Shown one piece after another: positions 32,961 to 43,702 of a stretch of DNA of 64,000 nt. The DNA is from Phyto melanocephala (Eukaryota > Arthropoda > Insecta > Diptera > Rhinophoridae), in NCBI GenBank assembly GCA_941918925.1, contig OW799233.1:74949078-75013077 (forward strand), read 5' to 3'. Below the pieces are notes generated by a model, which made no database searches, was not told the DNA's origin, and was given only the letters and a program-made list of their open reading frames with translations. Within the stretch, counting starts at the first letter, position 1. Each line of letters begins with the position of its first letter. A program made the position numbers and the translations under genes.

Positions 32961-35900
32961 TTAGGTGACTGATACTGCAAAATCTGATGATGTGACATGT
33001 TGACGTACTGCAGGCCTTGGAGGCATTTGACTGAGTGCCACCCTTCGACGTTGTATTCTTTTAAAGATAATCGCCCCAATTACTCCAATTGCGAGAAGGA
33101 GAGCAGCATAAGCAATTGTTGCATGATGATATGTTATGTAGTTGATTTTCATTGGCAGATCAATCTGCACTTGTTGGTGTAATTTCTTTTGTAATTCTGA
33201 AATGTTCTTCATTTGGTCAACATAAGTTTTAAGGTGGAGTTTTTCGAACTGTATTTCATTTGACTTCATGATGTCGCTTATATTCACGGTTGTGGTATAA
33301 GATGATTGAAATGATGTGACGTAAGTTTCATGCCCGTGAATGATGACTGATTTATGTTTCAATGTGCAATCTGGTTTTATTGTTAGCAATCCGGAGCCCT
33401 TCAAAGTTAACTGCGAGTGTTCTGGTCCGCATACAGCGGTGATTTTGGTGGGATGCGGCATAGTGTATATCCACTGGTTGCTGTGTTCTAATTGTGTTAT
33501 TGACATGCTATCCATGACTGGTGAAATGTGGCAGTTAGTGCGAGTATTGTTGTTAAGAAGTGAAATTTCACACATGCATTTGTCGGCGTCTGCGTTGAAT
33601 TTTGATTGCATGCGCGGACATAAAAGTTCATCTTCCTTTATTACTGTGCATGTCCTCCACTGTTTTTCAGATAATGTGAAATATTGATCTCTATGAGCAG
33701 TTATCGCTATGAAGTCACTACATGATGTTATTGCGAATATTGTGTCGTTAATGAGAGTTGGAATCGGGTGTGGTTTGAGAAGCTCGAATGTCTCAATATC
33801 ACATAAAGGAATGGATATGTGAAATATGACATGGTGGTCCGTTACTCCTCCCTTTACACTCATAATTTTGTACAGTTGTAGAAGATTTTCTTCGTTAACC
33901 GGCAGCCGTAGCGATGTTGGAAGATGATTTCGTATCTGCGCTAGCTCGGATTCAAGTTGTGATGGGGATAACAACATTGGACTAATTTTTCCGTGGTGTG
34001 AATCAGCTAGTGTGGTAACTATTGCTGATTGAATTCGATGTAACCTAGCCGATATTATTGACAGTTGCACGGATAGCGAGATGAAAATTTGAAATAGTTT
34101 TGTTTGTTGTTGTTCTTTTTTATCTTCATGTAGTCTTGAGGTGATCTGTGTTACCTGAGCGTCCAGATTGTTGAATTTTTCTTTGACTCTTTCTTCGTCT
34201 TGTTTAAACAAATTTAGAGTTGAGTCAATGATTGATGTTTGGTTTCTCAAGAGCTGCTTCAGGTGGCCTTCATTTGCCTTCACTGAATTGATGGTGGCTG
34301 ACATTTCTTCAGCGAAGTTTGAATCTAAAATGCCAAATAGTGAATTAGCAATATTGCCGACCAGGTTAATAGCGCCGCGTTTAATTCTCTTTTCTTTCAG
34401 CAACATGTTTTCGTCTTTCAGATCTGCCAAGCCGAATTCGATAGTTCTTAAAACGTTTGTACATGTAGCCTTTTGATGTATCAGACTGCATAAATGTTGT
34501 AGTGCTTTCGTTCCACTCATAAAACCAGTCATTTCTTTCCAATATGGTTGCAGTTCGTAGTAAGTAATGATGTTCCATTCAGACCGGGACATTAGTGTTT
34601 TTCCAATTCCTTTAAAGTGGAAGCCGGGATTAGGTTCGAATTCCCTTATTTTAATTTCTTGTGTGAAAATTAGTGGAAGAGCAAGTAGAGCTATGAGCAG
34701 TATAGGCATGCTGGGAAGTGATGACATCTTCCTTTTTTTAATCTGCGGCATATCGGCGGATGGTGGTGCAGAGGGTTGTAATTCATGATTTTTTGTTGAT
34801 GACGTAGTTTGTTGAGTTGGTTGATCCTGTTCTTCTGGATCGTTGCTGGTAGGAAGTGGTGCTAGATATCGAATTGCTCGTTTCAGCATTCCTGAAGCTG
34901 TTTGCACATCTGCAACTCTTACAATTTCATCTGCTCCCTTGTAAGTTTTTATTATTCGCCCTAAAGGCCATTTCATGACTGGCACGTTGTCTTCTTTAAG
35001 GATGACCATATCTCCTGGCTTGAGATTTTTTGATCGCTCTTGCCACTTGTTTCTATATTGTAGTTCATTGAGATAGTCTCGTGACCACCTGTTCCAAAAT
35101 TCGTGCTTGAGGTGTGAAACTAATTGCCATCTGGTTTGCAGGCTGATTTTTGTAGATTTGGCTTGCGCATCAATTTGAGCTACGAGTGGTTCACCAATTA
35201 AAAAGTGTCCTGGAGTAAGTGCAGCTATATCATTTGGATCATTTGACATTGGAGAGATTGGTCTGGAATTGAGTATTGCTTCAATTTCGATGACTAAGGT
35301 TTCGAGCTCTTCGTAGGTTAATGATGCATTTCCCAAACTTCTCGTCAACAGATGTTTTGCGGATTTTACAGCCGCTTCCCATAGTCCTCCAAAGTGTGGT
35401 GCTCTTGGAGGTATGAAATTAAATTGTATACCCTTAATGCTGCATGCAGTTGCGATTGCCTCCTGAGCGGGTTTAGAATGAATAACCGTTGTCAGTTCGG
35501 GAAGTTTGTTCTTGGCTCCTACAAAGTTTGTTGCATTGTCACAATACAAGTTTTGGCAGTGTCCGCGGCGACCAATGAATCTTTTGAGGGACCCAATAAA
35601 TGCCTCGGTGGTAAGGTCGCTTACTAGTTCCAAATGTACCGCCTTCGTAGTGAAACAGCAGAACACTGCGATGTAAGCTTTATGTGGTCTTTTTCCTCGC
35701 AGTTTGTAGTGCACTGTTATTGGACCACAGTAATCTACTCCAGTGTTTACAAATGGCCTAGCTGGAGTCACCCGAGTAGCGGGTAAATTTCCCATTACTT
35801 GATTGAATAATGCTGGCCTAGCCCTACTGCATGTTGTGCAGCGATGAATTGTGGCTCTTGCCATGATTTTTCCCTTTATTGGCCAATACTTTTGTCGAAC

Positions 35901-38900
35901 CAGTCCCAATAATGTTTGTGCGCCACAATGATTGTTGTCTTTATGAATCATTTCAAATATACGCTTTGAAATGGGATTGTTATATGGAATGAGTAGCTGG
36001 TGTCTGGAATCATACGCTAGTGATGAAGCTTCAAGTCGGCCGCCAACACGGATGAGTCCATTTATGTCCAGGAATGGTGACAGATTGCTGAAATTACTTG
36101 ATCCTCGTAGATCGTTGTATCTTTTTAATTGTTGAAGTTCATCTTTGAAGTCTGACGCTTGCATTTGAGTTATGATTGGAATTAGTGCTTTTTCCAACTC
36201 CGTCGTTGTTAATGAAATTTTAGAGTCTTGCCGAGCATTTTTACATCGAGAATGAGTTATAAAACGCAACACGTATCCCATAATTCGCTGTAAACGGCGG
36301 AATGAGTTTTTGTGGTTGATGGTGTAAATGAAGTTAGGGTCTGCTGTTGTCACCATTAGCGACTCCTGCACCTTCTTTTTTCTTTCAAGATTTGTTGGAT
36401 GGGTGAGTTTTGGATCAACTTTAGGTGGCCAGAGTTCTTCCCTACCATGTAGAAACAGTGGTCCGCAAAACCAAAGCGTGCATTCTCTAAGAGCTGATGG
36501 CGACATTCCACGTGATAGTATATCTGCTGGATTGTCTTTGGAGCTTACGTGGCGCCACTGTTCTGCAGTCGTTAATTCTTGGATTGTAGAAATTCGATTA
36601 CCTACGAATGTGTTAAATGATGTTGATGACGAGTTTATCCAAGACAGTACAATTTCTGAATCAGTCCAAAGCCAGACCGGGCTGGTTATTTGAAGGTCTG
36701 ATCGAAGTCTTGCGGCTAATTGTGCACCAAGTACTGCTGCGCATAGCTCTAATCGCGGTATTGTCTGTCTTTTAAGAGGTGCAACTCTGGACCTTGCACA
36801 AAGGAGACGTGAAACGATTGTACCATTTTTAAATACTGATCTGATATAGGCTGCTGCTCCATATGCCTTTTCTGATGCATCTGTGAAAAGGTGTAACTGA
36901 AAGGCTTCTGGAACTTCTCCCTTAAAAATATGTCTGGATATTTGCAATGTCTTCAAAGTGGTCAAATCATTTCGAAATGTGATCCACTTGGTGTGCATGG
37001 ATTCAGGTAATGATTGATCCCAATCTAGTTTTAATTCCCATAATTCTTGAATGAATATTTTTGCGGTAACTATGATGGGAGACAGAATTCCAAGAGGGTC
37101 GAATAATCTTGCCAAGTCTGATGTGACTGTACGCTTAGTAATTCTCTTGGTTGCATCAGTGTTAACTTTAACGCTCAGCTTATCATTTTTGGGAAGCCAG
37201 GTTAGTCCCAATGTTTTTATGGTATCTACATTTGCGTTATCAAAATCCAAATTTACTTCTAAATCTTCTTGTGGAATGTTTTGAATCAATTTTGGATGAT
37301 TAGCACACCATTTTCGTAGAATAAAACCGCTTTCTGTCATGATTTGCTTGAGTTGATCTTGTATGTAAGTTGCAGTTACTAAGCTATTGGATCCCCCCAA
37401 ACCATCATCTACATAGAAATTTTCTTTAAGAAATTGTGAAGCAAGAGGATATCGCACAGCATTCTCTTTAGCCAATTGCTGGAGACACTTAGTGGCCAGA
37501 TATGGAGCAGCCCTTGTGCCATACGTGACAGTGTTGAGTTGATAATATGTTATGGGTTGTGAGGCATCCTTTCTCCAAATTATGAGTTGAAATTGGCGAT
37601 CTTTTGGTGAAACTAAGACTTGCCTATACATTTTTTCGACGTCGGTGGTGAAAACGAATCTTGGCATTCGGAATCTCAAGAGTATGGTAAATAACTCACT
37701 TTGTACTATCGGTCCTGTGTACATGAGATCGTTCAAAGAATATCCTGTAGATGTTTTAGCTGATGCATCAAATACAACTCGGATTTTAGTAGTTGATCTT
37801 TCTGGTTTCAATACGCAATGATGAGGAATGAAGTAGTTTGGTTGTTTGATGGAATCTGCTGAGACCTTCGTCATGTGCCCCATTGACTCGTAATCGTCCA
37901 TGAACTTAGTGTATTGGGTTTTAAGATCGGGGTTTTTCTTTAGCCGACGTTCGAGAGCGAGAAATCGATTAAGGGCAATTCCATGTGAGTCACCTAATAC
38001 GTCCGGACTTTGATGGAATGGTATTTGTACAATAAATCGATTTTGATCATTTCTAATGGTATGTTGCGCAAAGTGCTCTTCACATTGCCTTTCTGCCAAT
38101 GACATTGTTTTGGTATTTGTTTTGACTTCATCGAGTTCCCATAGTCGAGCGATGGAGGCTTCGAGAGTTTCATCTGTAGAGCAGATACCACAATCGACGG
38201 TTGTTGAACATTCCCCTTGTATTTTACCTGAGACCATCCATCCTAATACAGTGTTTTGTAAGATTGGGAGTTGATTAGATAGCTGGATTTGACCAATTGC
38301 GAGCAGCTGGTGGTAATGTTCTGCACCCAATAGTATATCAATTTTCTCAGGGCGGTTGAACGTCGGGTCAGCTAGCGTGAGATTTTTTGGTATTGACCAG
38401 TTGCTGACATTGATGAATTGCGATGGTTGCGGTGAGACGATGCGTGGCAGGACTAGAGCTTCCACTCGGGTTGAGAAACCGTTACACATAGAATGTATTT
38501 CTACATTTACTCGATGTTGAGTTTTGGCATGAGTAGCACCAATGCCATTGATGTTTATTGAAGATGGTTGCCTTGAAATGCCAAGTCGCCTTACTAGGCG
38601 TTCAGTGATGAAATTGACTTGAGATCCCGAGTCAAGTAGAGCACGGCACTCAATTTCTGTTACTTTTGTTTTAATTCTGACCATAGCTGTGCCGAGTATC
38701 ACGTATGAATTGGGCTGATGTTTCTTTGCTGCTGCTAATGACGTCGCTTCAGAGGACCCTGTTGTGGGTGGAGCCGCTTCAAGTTCGTCTTTTGTCGACG
38801 GTGCGACGGCAGCTGAAGATGTCACTTGAGTGTTACTTCCAATTGCAGATTCTTGTTTAGATGACTGATGTCTGGATCCAAGATGCAATAGTGAATTGTG

Positions 38901-40319
38901 TTTTTTGTTGCATTTTGTACAGGACCCTGAAGCGCAATTTTTCGCTGCATGACCTGGTTTCAAGCAGTTGACGCATAGGTTTTGTTTCTGAATGAAACTA
39001 AGGCGATCCATTGGAGTGAGTTGTTGAAAGCGTTGGCATTGGTAGAAGGGATGAAAAACACCTTTGCATAGTATACATGTTTTTTCATTCTGTTTGGCAG
39101 CAGCAGTAGTTGCACATACCCTTAAAGATGATTTTTCTTTCTGGCTCATGGCTTCCATGGATTGAAATCGTGTTTCAAGAAAGCCCAAAAGATCCTTGAC
39201 TTCCTGTAGCTCTTTTGGATTCTTAATTGATCTCTCATAGAGAGCATATACACTCCGATCCATTTTTTTGACAAGGATGTGGATCAGCATGGGATCCCAG
39301 GAAGCAGTGTCAATTCCAATGTTGTTTAAGGCATGCAAGCATTCTTGTGTGGTATCATGCAGCTGCTTGATAGCTGCAGCTGACGGTCCGGCAGAAGATT
39401 GGTCAAGCAGCTGTTGAATTAAAGTTGTGACAATAATTCTCTGATTGTTATATCTTTCTTGCAAGAGATTCCACGCGGTAGCGTAATTTTCTGCAGTAGC
39501 AGAGAGATGACTTATTAGCCTTTCAGCCTCGCCTCCCACGTTGGACTTCAAATACCACATTTTTTGCACTGCTGGTATTTGTTGACTGTCTACCAATTGG
39601 GAGAACAAGTCAAAAAATGCCCGCCACTTCAGATAATCTCCATTAAATTTTGGAATGGAGATTTTAGGCAGTGGGATAATGTTGTTCGACACTAATGCGG
39701 GACCCTGCAATTCATCATGGGACAACTTTCGTACCTTGCCTTCTAAGGAGATAAATCGTTCTTCATTATAACCTTGCTGAATCGGATCGTCACAATTTTC
39801 GGCAATTTCAAAATGGAGGCCTTCTATGTTTTGCCATAATTTTTTGGCTATTGCCACATCCTGATTTGTTACATCGTCTTCAAATAAGCGTTCCAGAGAT
39901 GCCATCACTGCAGCTTGTCTGCGCATTAGCTTCAGAAGTTCACCTGATAATATTGGTGGTCCTTCTGCGCTTGTTGTTTGATGTGTTGGGTTTTGAATTT
40001 GTGCCTTGGCTGAGGTTTGAGTGGATTTCAACATCGCTGCTTCGAATATTTCCTTGTATTGCTGGACGATGTTCATTATTGCGGTATAGTAGTCTTCCGT
40101 GAAATATTTATGCTCAATTTGCATATCTTCCAGTAAACGAATTTGGTTATCATTCGTCTCGAATTTTGACCACTCTTCATCTAATCTTCGTAGCCTCTCT
40201 TGAAAGTAGCTCACGGAAGTCTTTCTTGATATTGGATCCTTCTTGTAGTTCCGAATTATTGTTTCAATTCGGTCGCCAATCTGCTTTTGCAATTGTATTA
40301 GTTCATTAAATGAAGCCAT
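32961..40319 (-). CDS. Pao element 3 Gag-Pol-Env polyprotein
   Basis: An ATG at 40319 opens 2452 codons without a stop. Gag (residues 1-~480) includes IPKFNGDYLKW (~222-232) and three zinc knuckles at about 415-480 (CILCKGVFHPFYQC, CVNCLKPGHAAKNC, CTKCNKKHNSLLH). The A17-like protease has LLDSGSQ (Asp563). RT carries FVFTTDVEKMYRQ and YVDD (969-972). RNase H begins at FTDASEKAYG (~1145). Integrase has HHCC (His1459, His1464, Cys1494, Cys1497) and acidic residues Asp1529, Asp1594 and Glu1648. The env-like part follows without a break: a hydrophobic leader (~1869-1886), a furin-type site KEKRIKR (ending 1981) directly before a Gly/Ala-rich hydrophobic stretch, a coiled-coil-like region, a C-terminal membrane segment (~2401-2420) and a basic tail. 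All key residues are present. The single-frame architecture resembles roo; how Env is released is not evident. Confidence 0.93.
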   Translation of the reverse strand: MASFNELIQLQKQIGDRIETIIRNYKKDPISRKTSVSYFQERLRRLDEEWSKFETNDNQIRLLEDMQIEHKYFTEDYYTAIMNIVQQYKEIFEAAMLKSTQTSAKAQIQNPTHQTTSAEGPPILSGELLKLMRRQAAVMASLERLFEDDVTNQDVAIAKKLWQNIEGLHFEIAENCDDPIQQGYNEERFISLEGKVRKLSHDELQGPALVSNNIIPLPKISIPKFNGDYLKWRAFFDLFSQLVDSQQIPAVQKMWYLKSNVGGEAERLISHLSATAENYATAWNLLQERYNNQRIIVTTLIQQLLDQSSAGPSAAAIKQLHDTTQECLHALNNIGIDTASWDPMLIHILVKKMDRSVYALYERSIKNPKELQEVKDLLGFLETRFQSMEAMSQKEKSSLRVCATTAAAKQNEKTCILCKGVFHPFYQCQRFQQLTPMDRLSFIQKQNLCVNCLKPGHAAKNCASGSCTKCNKKHNSLLHLGSRHQSSKQESAIGSNTQVTSSAAVAPSTKDELEAAPPTTGSSEATSLAAAKKHQPNSYVILGTAMVRIKTKVTEIECRALLDSGSQVNFITERLVRRLGISRQPSSININGIGATHAKTQHRVNVEIHSMCNGFSTRVEALVLPRIVSPQPSQFINVSNWSIPKNLTLADPTFNRPEKIDILLGAEHYHQLLAIGQIQLSNQLPILQNTVLGWMVSGKIQGECSTTVDCGICSTDETLEASIARLWELDEVKTNTKTMSLAERQCEEHFAQHTIRNDQNRFIVQIPFHQSPDVLGDSHGIALNRFLALERRLKKNPDLKTQYTKFMDDYESMGHMTKVSADSIKQPNYFIPHHCVLKPERSTTKIRVVFDASAKTSTGYSLNDLMYTGPIVQSELFTILLRFRMPRFVFTTDVEKMYRQVLVSPKDRQFQLIIWRKDASQPITYYQLNTVTYGTRAAPYLATKCLQQLAKENAVRYPLASQFLKENFYVDDGLGGSNSLVTATYIQDQLKQIMTESGFILRKWCANHPKLIQNIPQEDLEVNLDFDNANVDTIKTLGLTWLPKNDKLSVKVNTDATKRITKRTVTSDLARLFDPLGILSPIIVTAKIFIQELWELKLDWDQSLPESMHTKWITFRNDLTTLKTLQISRHIFKGEVPEAFQLHLFTDASEKAYGAAAYIRSVFKNGTIVSRLLCARSRVAPLKRQTIPRLELCAAVLGAQLAARLRSDLQITSPVWLWTDSEIVLSWINSSSTSFNTFVGNRISTIQELTTAEQWRHVSSKDNPADILSRGMSPSALRECTLWFCGPLFLHGREELWPPKVDPKLTHPTNLERKKKVQESLMVTTADPNFIYTINHKNSFRRLQRIMGYVLRFITHSRCKNARQDSKISLTTTELEKALIPIITQMQASDFKDELQQLKRYNDLRGSSNFSNLSPFLDINGLIRVGGRLEASSLAYDSRHQLLIPYNNPISKRIFEMIHKDNNHCGAQTLLGLVRQKYWPIKGKIMARATIHRCTTCSRARPALFNQVMGNLPATRVTPARPFVNTGVDYCGPITVHYKLRGKRPHKAYIAVFCCFTTKAVHLELVSDLTTEAFIGSLKRFIGRRGHCQNLYCDNATNFVGAKNKLPELTTVIHSKPAQEAIATACSIKGIQFNFIPPRAPHFGGLWEAAVKSAKHLLTRSLGNASLTYEELETLVIEIEAILNSRPISPMSNDPNDIAALTPGHFLIGEPLVAQIDAQAKSTKISLQTRWQLVSHLKHEFWNRWSRDYLNELQYRNKWQERSKNLKPGDMVILKEDNVPVMKWPLGRIIKTYKGADEIVRVADVQTASGMLKRAIRYLAPLPTSNDPEEQDQPTQQTTSSTKNHELQPSAPPSADMPQIKKRKMSSLPSMPILLIALLALPLIFTQEIKIREFEPNPGFHFKGIGKTLMSRSEWNIITYYELQPYWKEMTGFMSGTKALQHLCSLIHQKATCTNVLRTIEFGLADLKDENMLLKEKRIKRGAINLVGNIANSLFGILDSNFAEEMSATINSVKANEGHLKQLLRNQTSIIDSTLNLFKQDEERVKEKFNNLDAQVTQITSRLHEDKKEQQQTKLFQIFISLSVQLSIISARLHRIQSAIVTTLADSHHGKISPMLLSPSQLESELAQIRNHLPTSLRLPVNEENLLQLYKIMSVKGGVTDHHVIFHISIPLCDIETFELLKPHPIPTLINDTIFAITSCSDFIAITAHRDQYFTLSEKQWRTCTVIKEDELLCPRMQSKFNADADKCMCEISLLNNNTRTNCHISPVMDSMSITQLEHSNQWIYTMPHPTKITAVCGPEHSQLTLKGSGLLTIKPDCTLKHKSVIIHGHETYVTSFQSSYTTTVNISDIMKSNEIQFEKLHLKTYVDQMKNISELQKKLHQQVQIDLPMKINYITYHHATIAYAALLLAIGVIGAIIFKRIQRRRVALSQMPPRPAVRQHVTSSDFAVSVT

Positions 40320-40339
40320 AGTTTCTTCTGTTTAGTTCT

Positions 40340-40560
40340 GTGTTTCAGGGTACGTCAAAGGTCCTTTGTTCAGGATCCTCCCTTTTTTGTTGAAATTCAC
40401 GTATAGAAAGTCCTGTGTTCAGGATCTTTTTGTTTTGTTGCAAATCCTGTGGTCAGGATAACGGTAAAGGTCCTGTGTTCAGGATCCTTTTGTTGTTTGA
40501 TGAAAATCCTGTGGTCAGGATCACGTTGAAAGTCCTGTGGCCAGGATCACGTCGGGGTCA
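40340..40560 (-). repeat. Leader hairpin array of Pao element 3
   Basis: Six copies of a small inverted repeat of the form TCCTG-N4-CAGGA (for example ATCCTGTGGTCAGGAT), at about 40360, 40411, 40446, 40470, 40506 and 40533. All lie between the primer-binding region and the ATG. Arms are 5-6 bp with 4-nt loops. Between them are T/G-rich spacers. They would form a string of stem-loops in the genomic RNA. Confidence 0.8.
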
Positions 40561-40565
40561 CCAAA

Positions 40566-41121
40566 TGTTTAATTCAGTCGATACTGAATTTGGTTAAACT
40601 AGTCTGTTTAACCTATTGTTTTTTTTACTTATTCTACAGGGCGACGAGCCGAGTAGCGTTTGATTAGTTGTTCAGGCAGTAACACCAGAACAATTGGATT
40701 GAGTAACTCAAGCACTTGGAACTTGGTTACTTGGAGAGAAAATAGTCAGAATGCAATTAACACAAATAGTTGAATGTTTCTCCTCTTTATTTTGAAAAGT
40801 TAGTTATTAAATACTAAATTATTGCTGATTACTAATTATTAATTATGAATAATACATACATAATTACTATTTAATTTGCTGAATATTAAGTGGAGTGCAG
40901 TTCATTGCACACACAATCAATTTGCTGTCGTAGCAAAAGGGTGCAATGACTTTTGCTGCGAGTTAAATTACATAAACAATAAATAAATAAACACAATTAA
41001 CTTGCTGTTATAGCCAAAAGGTGCAATGACTTTGGCTAAGAATTAAATTAAAAGTCTAAATAAATGCTAAATGTGCAAGCAAAAACAACAAGCGGTAATT
41101 TGATTGTGAATGTTTTGAACA
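40566..41121 (-). repeat. 5' LTR of Pao element 3
   Basis: Apparently identical to 32306-32861. The outer end is followed by the GCCCT target duplicate at 41122-41126. It presumably holds the promoter; no specific TATA or initiator could be assigned. Confidence 0.93.
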
Positions 41122-41608
41122 GCCCTTCTGTTCGCTTTTGTTGTGGCTTTGCGCAAACGCCCTTTCATGTTTTTGCCATAATCTAATTGCTGTCTTGTAA
41201 AATTACTCACAACATTTGGGCTTCGTCCAATTTTTTTGCAATTTCTCTATGGCTTAGGCCAGTTTCTAAAAACGCTTTAATTTAACCTTTTATTTAACCT
41301 TTTTATTGCAAATACTCACAAACACTTAAATTGAGATCAATATTATCCGCTGCTAACGGCAAACTGATTATTTGTTTAATGAACCTATTAAAGTGAGCTA
41401 AAATTTACATGTCTTTTTTCTGATTTTTTGCATAAAAACAACAAATTACAAAAGTTGTTTATTTTACCGTTAGTTTTTCTGTTCTAAGTAGTTCTTATCT
41501 AAAATATCTCTCAATTCCAACATAAATAATATGTTCTATGAAAGTGTATATTAAGAGAAATTAAAATAAAAATGTAATAATGTGTGAACCTATTCAAGTG
41601 AGCGGCAG
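41122..41608 (-). pseudogene. Tc3-like element, 5' part, duplication unit 2
   Basis: It continues the transposase from 32305 with the N-terminal HTH (the frame is again without ATG) and ends at the terminus AAGTGAGCGGCAG at 41608. It lacks the 130-bp MITE present in unit 1 (empty site TAA at 41485-41487). Confidence 0.88.
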
Positions 41609-42768
41609 ACGGCTGCACTAAAAATTACAAGAAAAACATATTAACATATATCGTTGTTTTTTCAACTCGCTTTCATTCGTCCATATATGGTAATACGAAA
41701 TCAATTTAATTTTCTATTATAAAAAAACAGAAGTTTCTGTATGATAACGTTAAAATAGTTTAATCATTATTAGGTTTGATATAAGAAATTATATTGAGTT
41801 TTATATTTATTTTTTATTCGAACTTTTTACTATATATTAAATTTTAATGTGAATCATTTTATTTTGGCTTAAGTTCATTTATTCTTTTATTTAATTTTAT
41901 AATTCAAATTAAATTGTAACCATTTTTAGGAATATTCTTTCTAAAATTATTTCCTATATTAGCCGAGTGGAATGCATTTTCGAAATCAGCTACGATTTCA
42001 TCATCAGCACTCTTTATCGGTATACTACTATGTAACTGAAAATTCCTATTTATGTTACAATTCAATAAAATTTGAAATAGTGAATCTTAGTATTAATTTT
42101 CAAATTTTTGTTGAATTTTGACTTCACCTATCAAATGACAATTCTTTATTCAACATATTCATATTCTTTTATATTCGTAATACATTTTCGAACGAATATT
42201 CCTAAAAATTGTTACAATTTAATTTAATTTGAATTATAAAATTAAATAAAAGAATAAATGAACTTAAGCCAAAATAAAAATGATTCACATTAAAATTTAT
42301 GATATTGACTTTTACTAAAATATATCTTGGATCAATACTCGTGTTATATAAAATAGTGGAATGCTAAGTTTTTGTAATCGTAAAAGTATGACTGCACAAT
42401 ATGATTAACGCAAAACCTACTTATATCGTTAAAACACTTATTTTCCTTTTTTTTATCTTAAACCAGCTTCAATCTATCGCCGGTAATTTTTGCACTTAGC
42501 CGCCACCACGCCGTTTTTCTACCAACAGCTTGGACCTCTGCTTTTGCTAAAAAAAATTGTTCAACAAATTTTAAAGCTATAAACACAATCAAAGGCTACC
42601 GACTACAAAAGTAGCTGGCTACAAAAATAGCCAAGTCGCCAGCTACTTAATTCTTTGAACGACTACCGACCACTAAAATGTAAACAAATGAACAGATGAT
42701 TATTATTTTTCAATGGTGCCACTATAATAGTTTTTCGCGTTTTTAATAGCGATATTTAATGTATTGCG
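41609..42768. repeat. Tandem duplication unit 2, flank part (includes foldback c, 41839-42300)
   Basis: Collinear with 31013-32166 with only scattered differences (for example TTATTC/TTGTTC near 41815). It contains the third copy of the foldback element, with its core at 41962-42020. Similarity ends at GTATT, after which 42769 onward is unrelated to the junction sequence at 32164. Confidence 0.88.
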
Positions 42769-43700
42769 TTTTTAAAACCACCATATCATGCATTTATTGT
42801 ATTAGCAGCACTTATATGTTTTTTGTAGCCAAGAAAAATAGAAATTAGCCTAAGTTGGCTACGGGTTACAAAAGTAGACGTGTAGTCGGTAGTCGCGTAG
42901 CGGCTAAAAGAATTATTCTCATAAGCACGCATGTATTCTATTTTTGACATCTTGTAGTCGATGGTCGGTGGACTTGATTCTGTTTATAGCATTAGTTTGT
43001 AAGTTTAATGTTTGTTAAAGTATGTCCAAACAAACACTAGAGTGAAATGCATATGTTTTATTAGTTATTAAAATTATTCAAATTACAAAAACTCTATTTA
43101 TATTTTCAGAGAAAGTATACTCCATTGTTTACAAAAATAAAAAAATCTTTTCAACCTTTTATATTTTTACAAATTAAAAACAGCTGATGTAGTGATCTGA
43201 CAGTTTTCCCATTTTACACGCAAAAAAAGTACGGGTAAAGTCTGGTAAAAAGAGAAACACAATTACTCTCTCATGAACGTTCTCATTTACCCAATTTTCA
43301 ACACAAGACACGCTTTTTGGTAAAATTGGGAGCACGCGGGTTCCCGCGGTAACGTACGTCGGACAAACCTATTATTAAGGCTGCGATAACACAAGATCCA
43401 ACCTCTTGGATAGCTCCACCAACTGCACCCAATTTTTGTTTGTACCATAGTTTTGTTTATGTTTAGTCATCGTTGTAATGGTTAAGAGATAGACGAAATA
43501 GAAACCTTTGGGTATTTTAGTGTTGATATCCATAGAATCACTGGAAATATAAATCTGTACAATTGTGAAATGTTCGATAGAAAAAAGTTTTTTTTAGAAA
43601 ACTTGTGTTGCATTTTTTTCTATAGTTTTCTATACGTTTTTTAGGGAGAAAATTTTTGATTTCAAAATCTATCGATAGCAAATTATTTTTTACAGAAAAC
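42769..43700. other. Interval without recognised genes
   Basis: No coding frame with features. It includes AAGTACGGGTAAAGTCTGGTAAAA at about 43228, similar to 28685, and otherwise AT-rich unique-looking sequence. It may be native host DNA. Confidence 0.4.
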
Positions 43701-43702
43701 TA

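Larger units (their letters stand above)
32306..41121 (-). mobile_element. Pao/BEL element 3, roo-like, apparently intact
   Basis: The 556-bp LTRs at 32306-32861 and 40566-41121 start TGTTTAATTCAG and end TTTTGAACA on the plus strand. I see no difference between them on line-by-line comparison. The target duplication is GCCCT (32301-32305 and 41122-41126). It carries one uninterrupted gag-pol-env frame on the minus strand. Next to the 5' LTR (right side) a candidate primer-binding segment TTTGGTGACCCCGACGTG is followed by a leader with six hairpin repeats. Identical LTRs plus an intact frame mean a very recent insertion, potentially still mobile. Confidence 0.95.

Noticed and set aside
33340..38274. 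Several 70-120-codon frames on the plus strand opposite Pao element 3
   Set aside because: They are antisense shadows of the 2452-codon polyprotein, with no own features.
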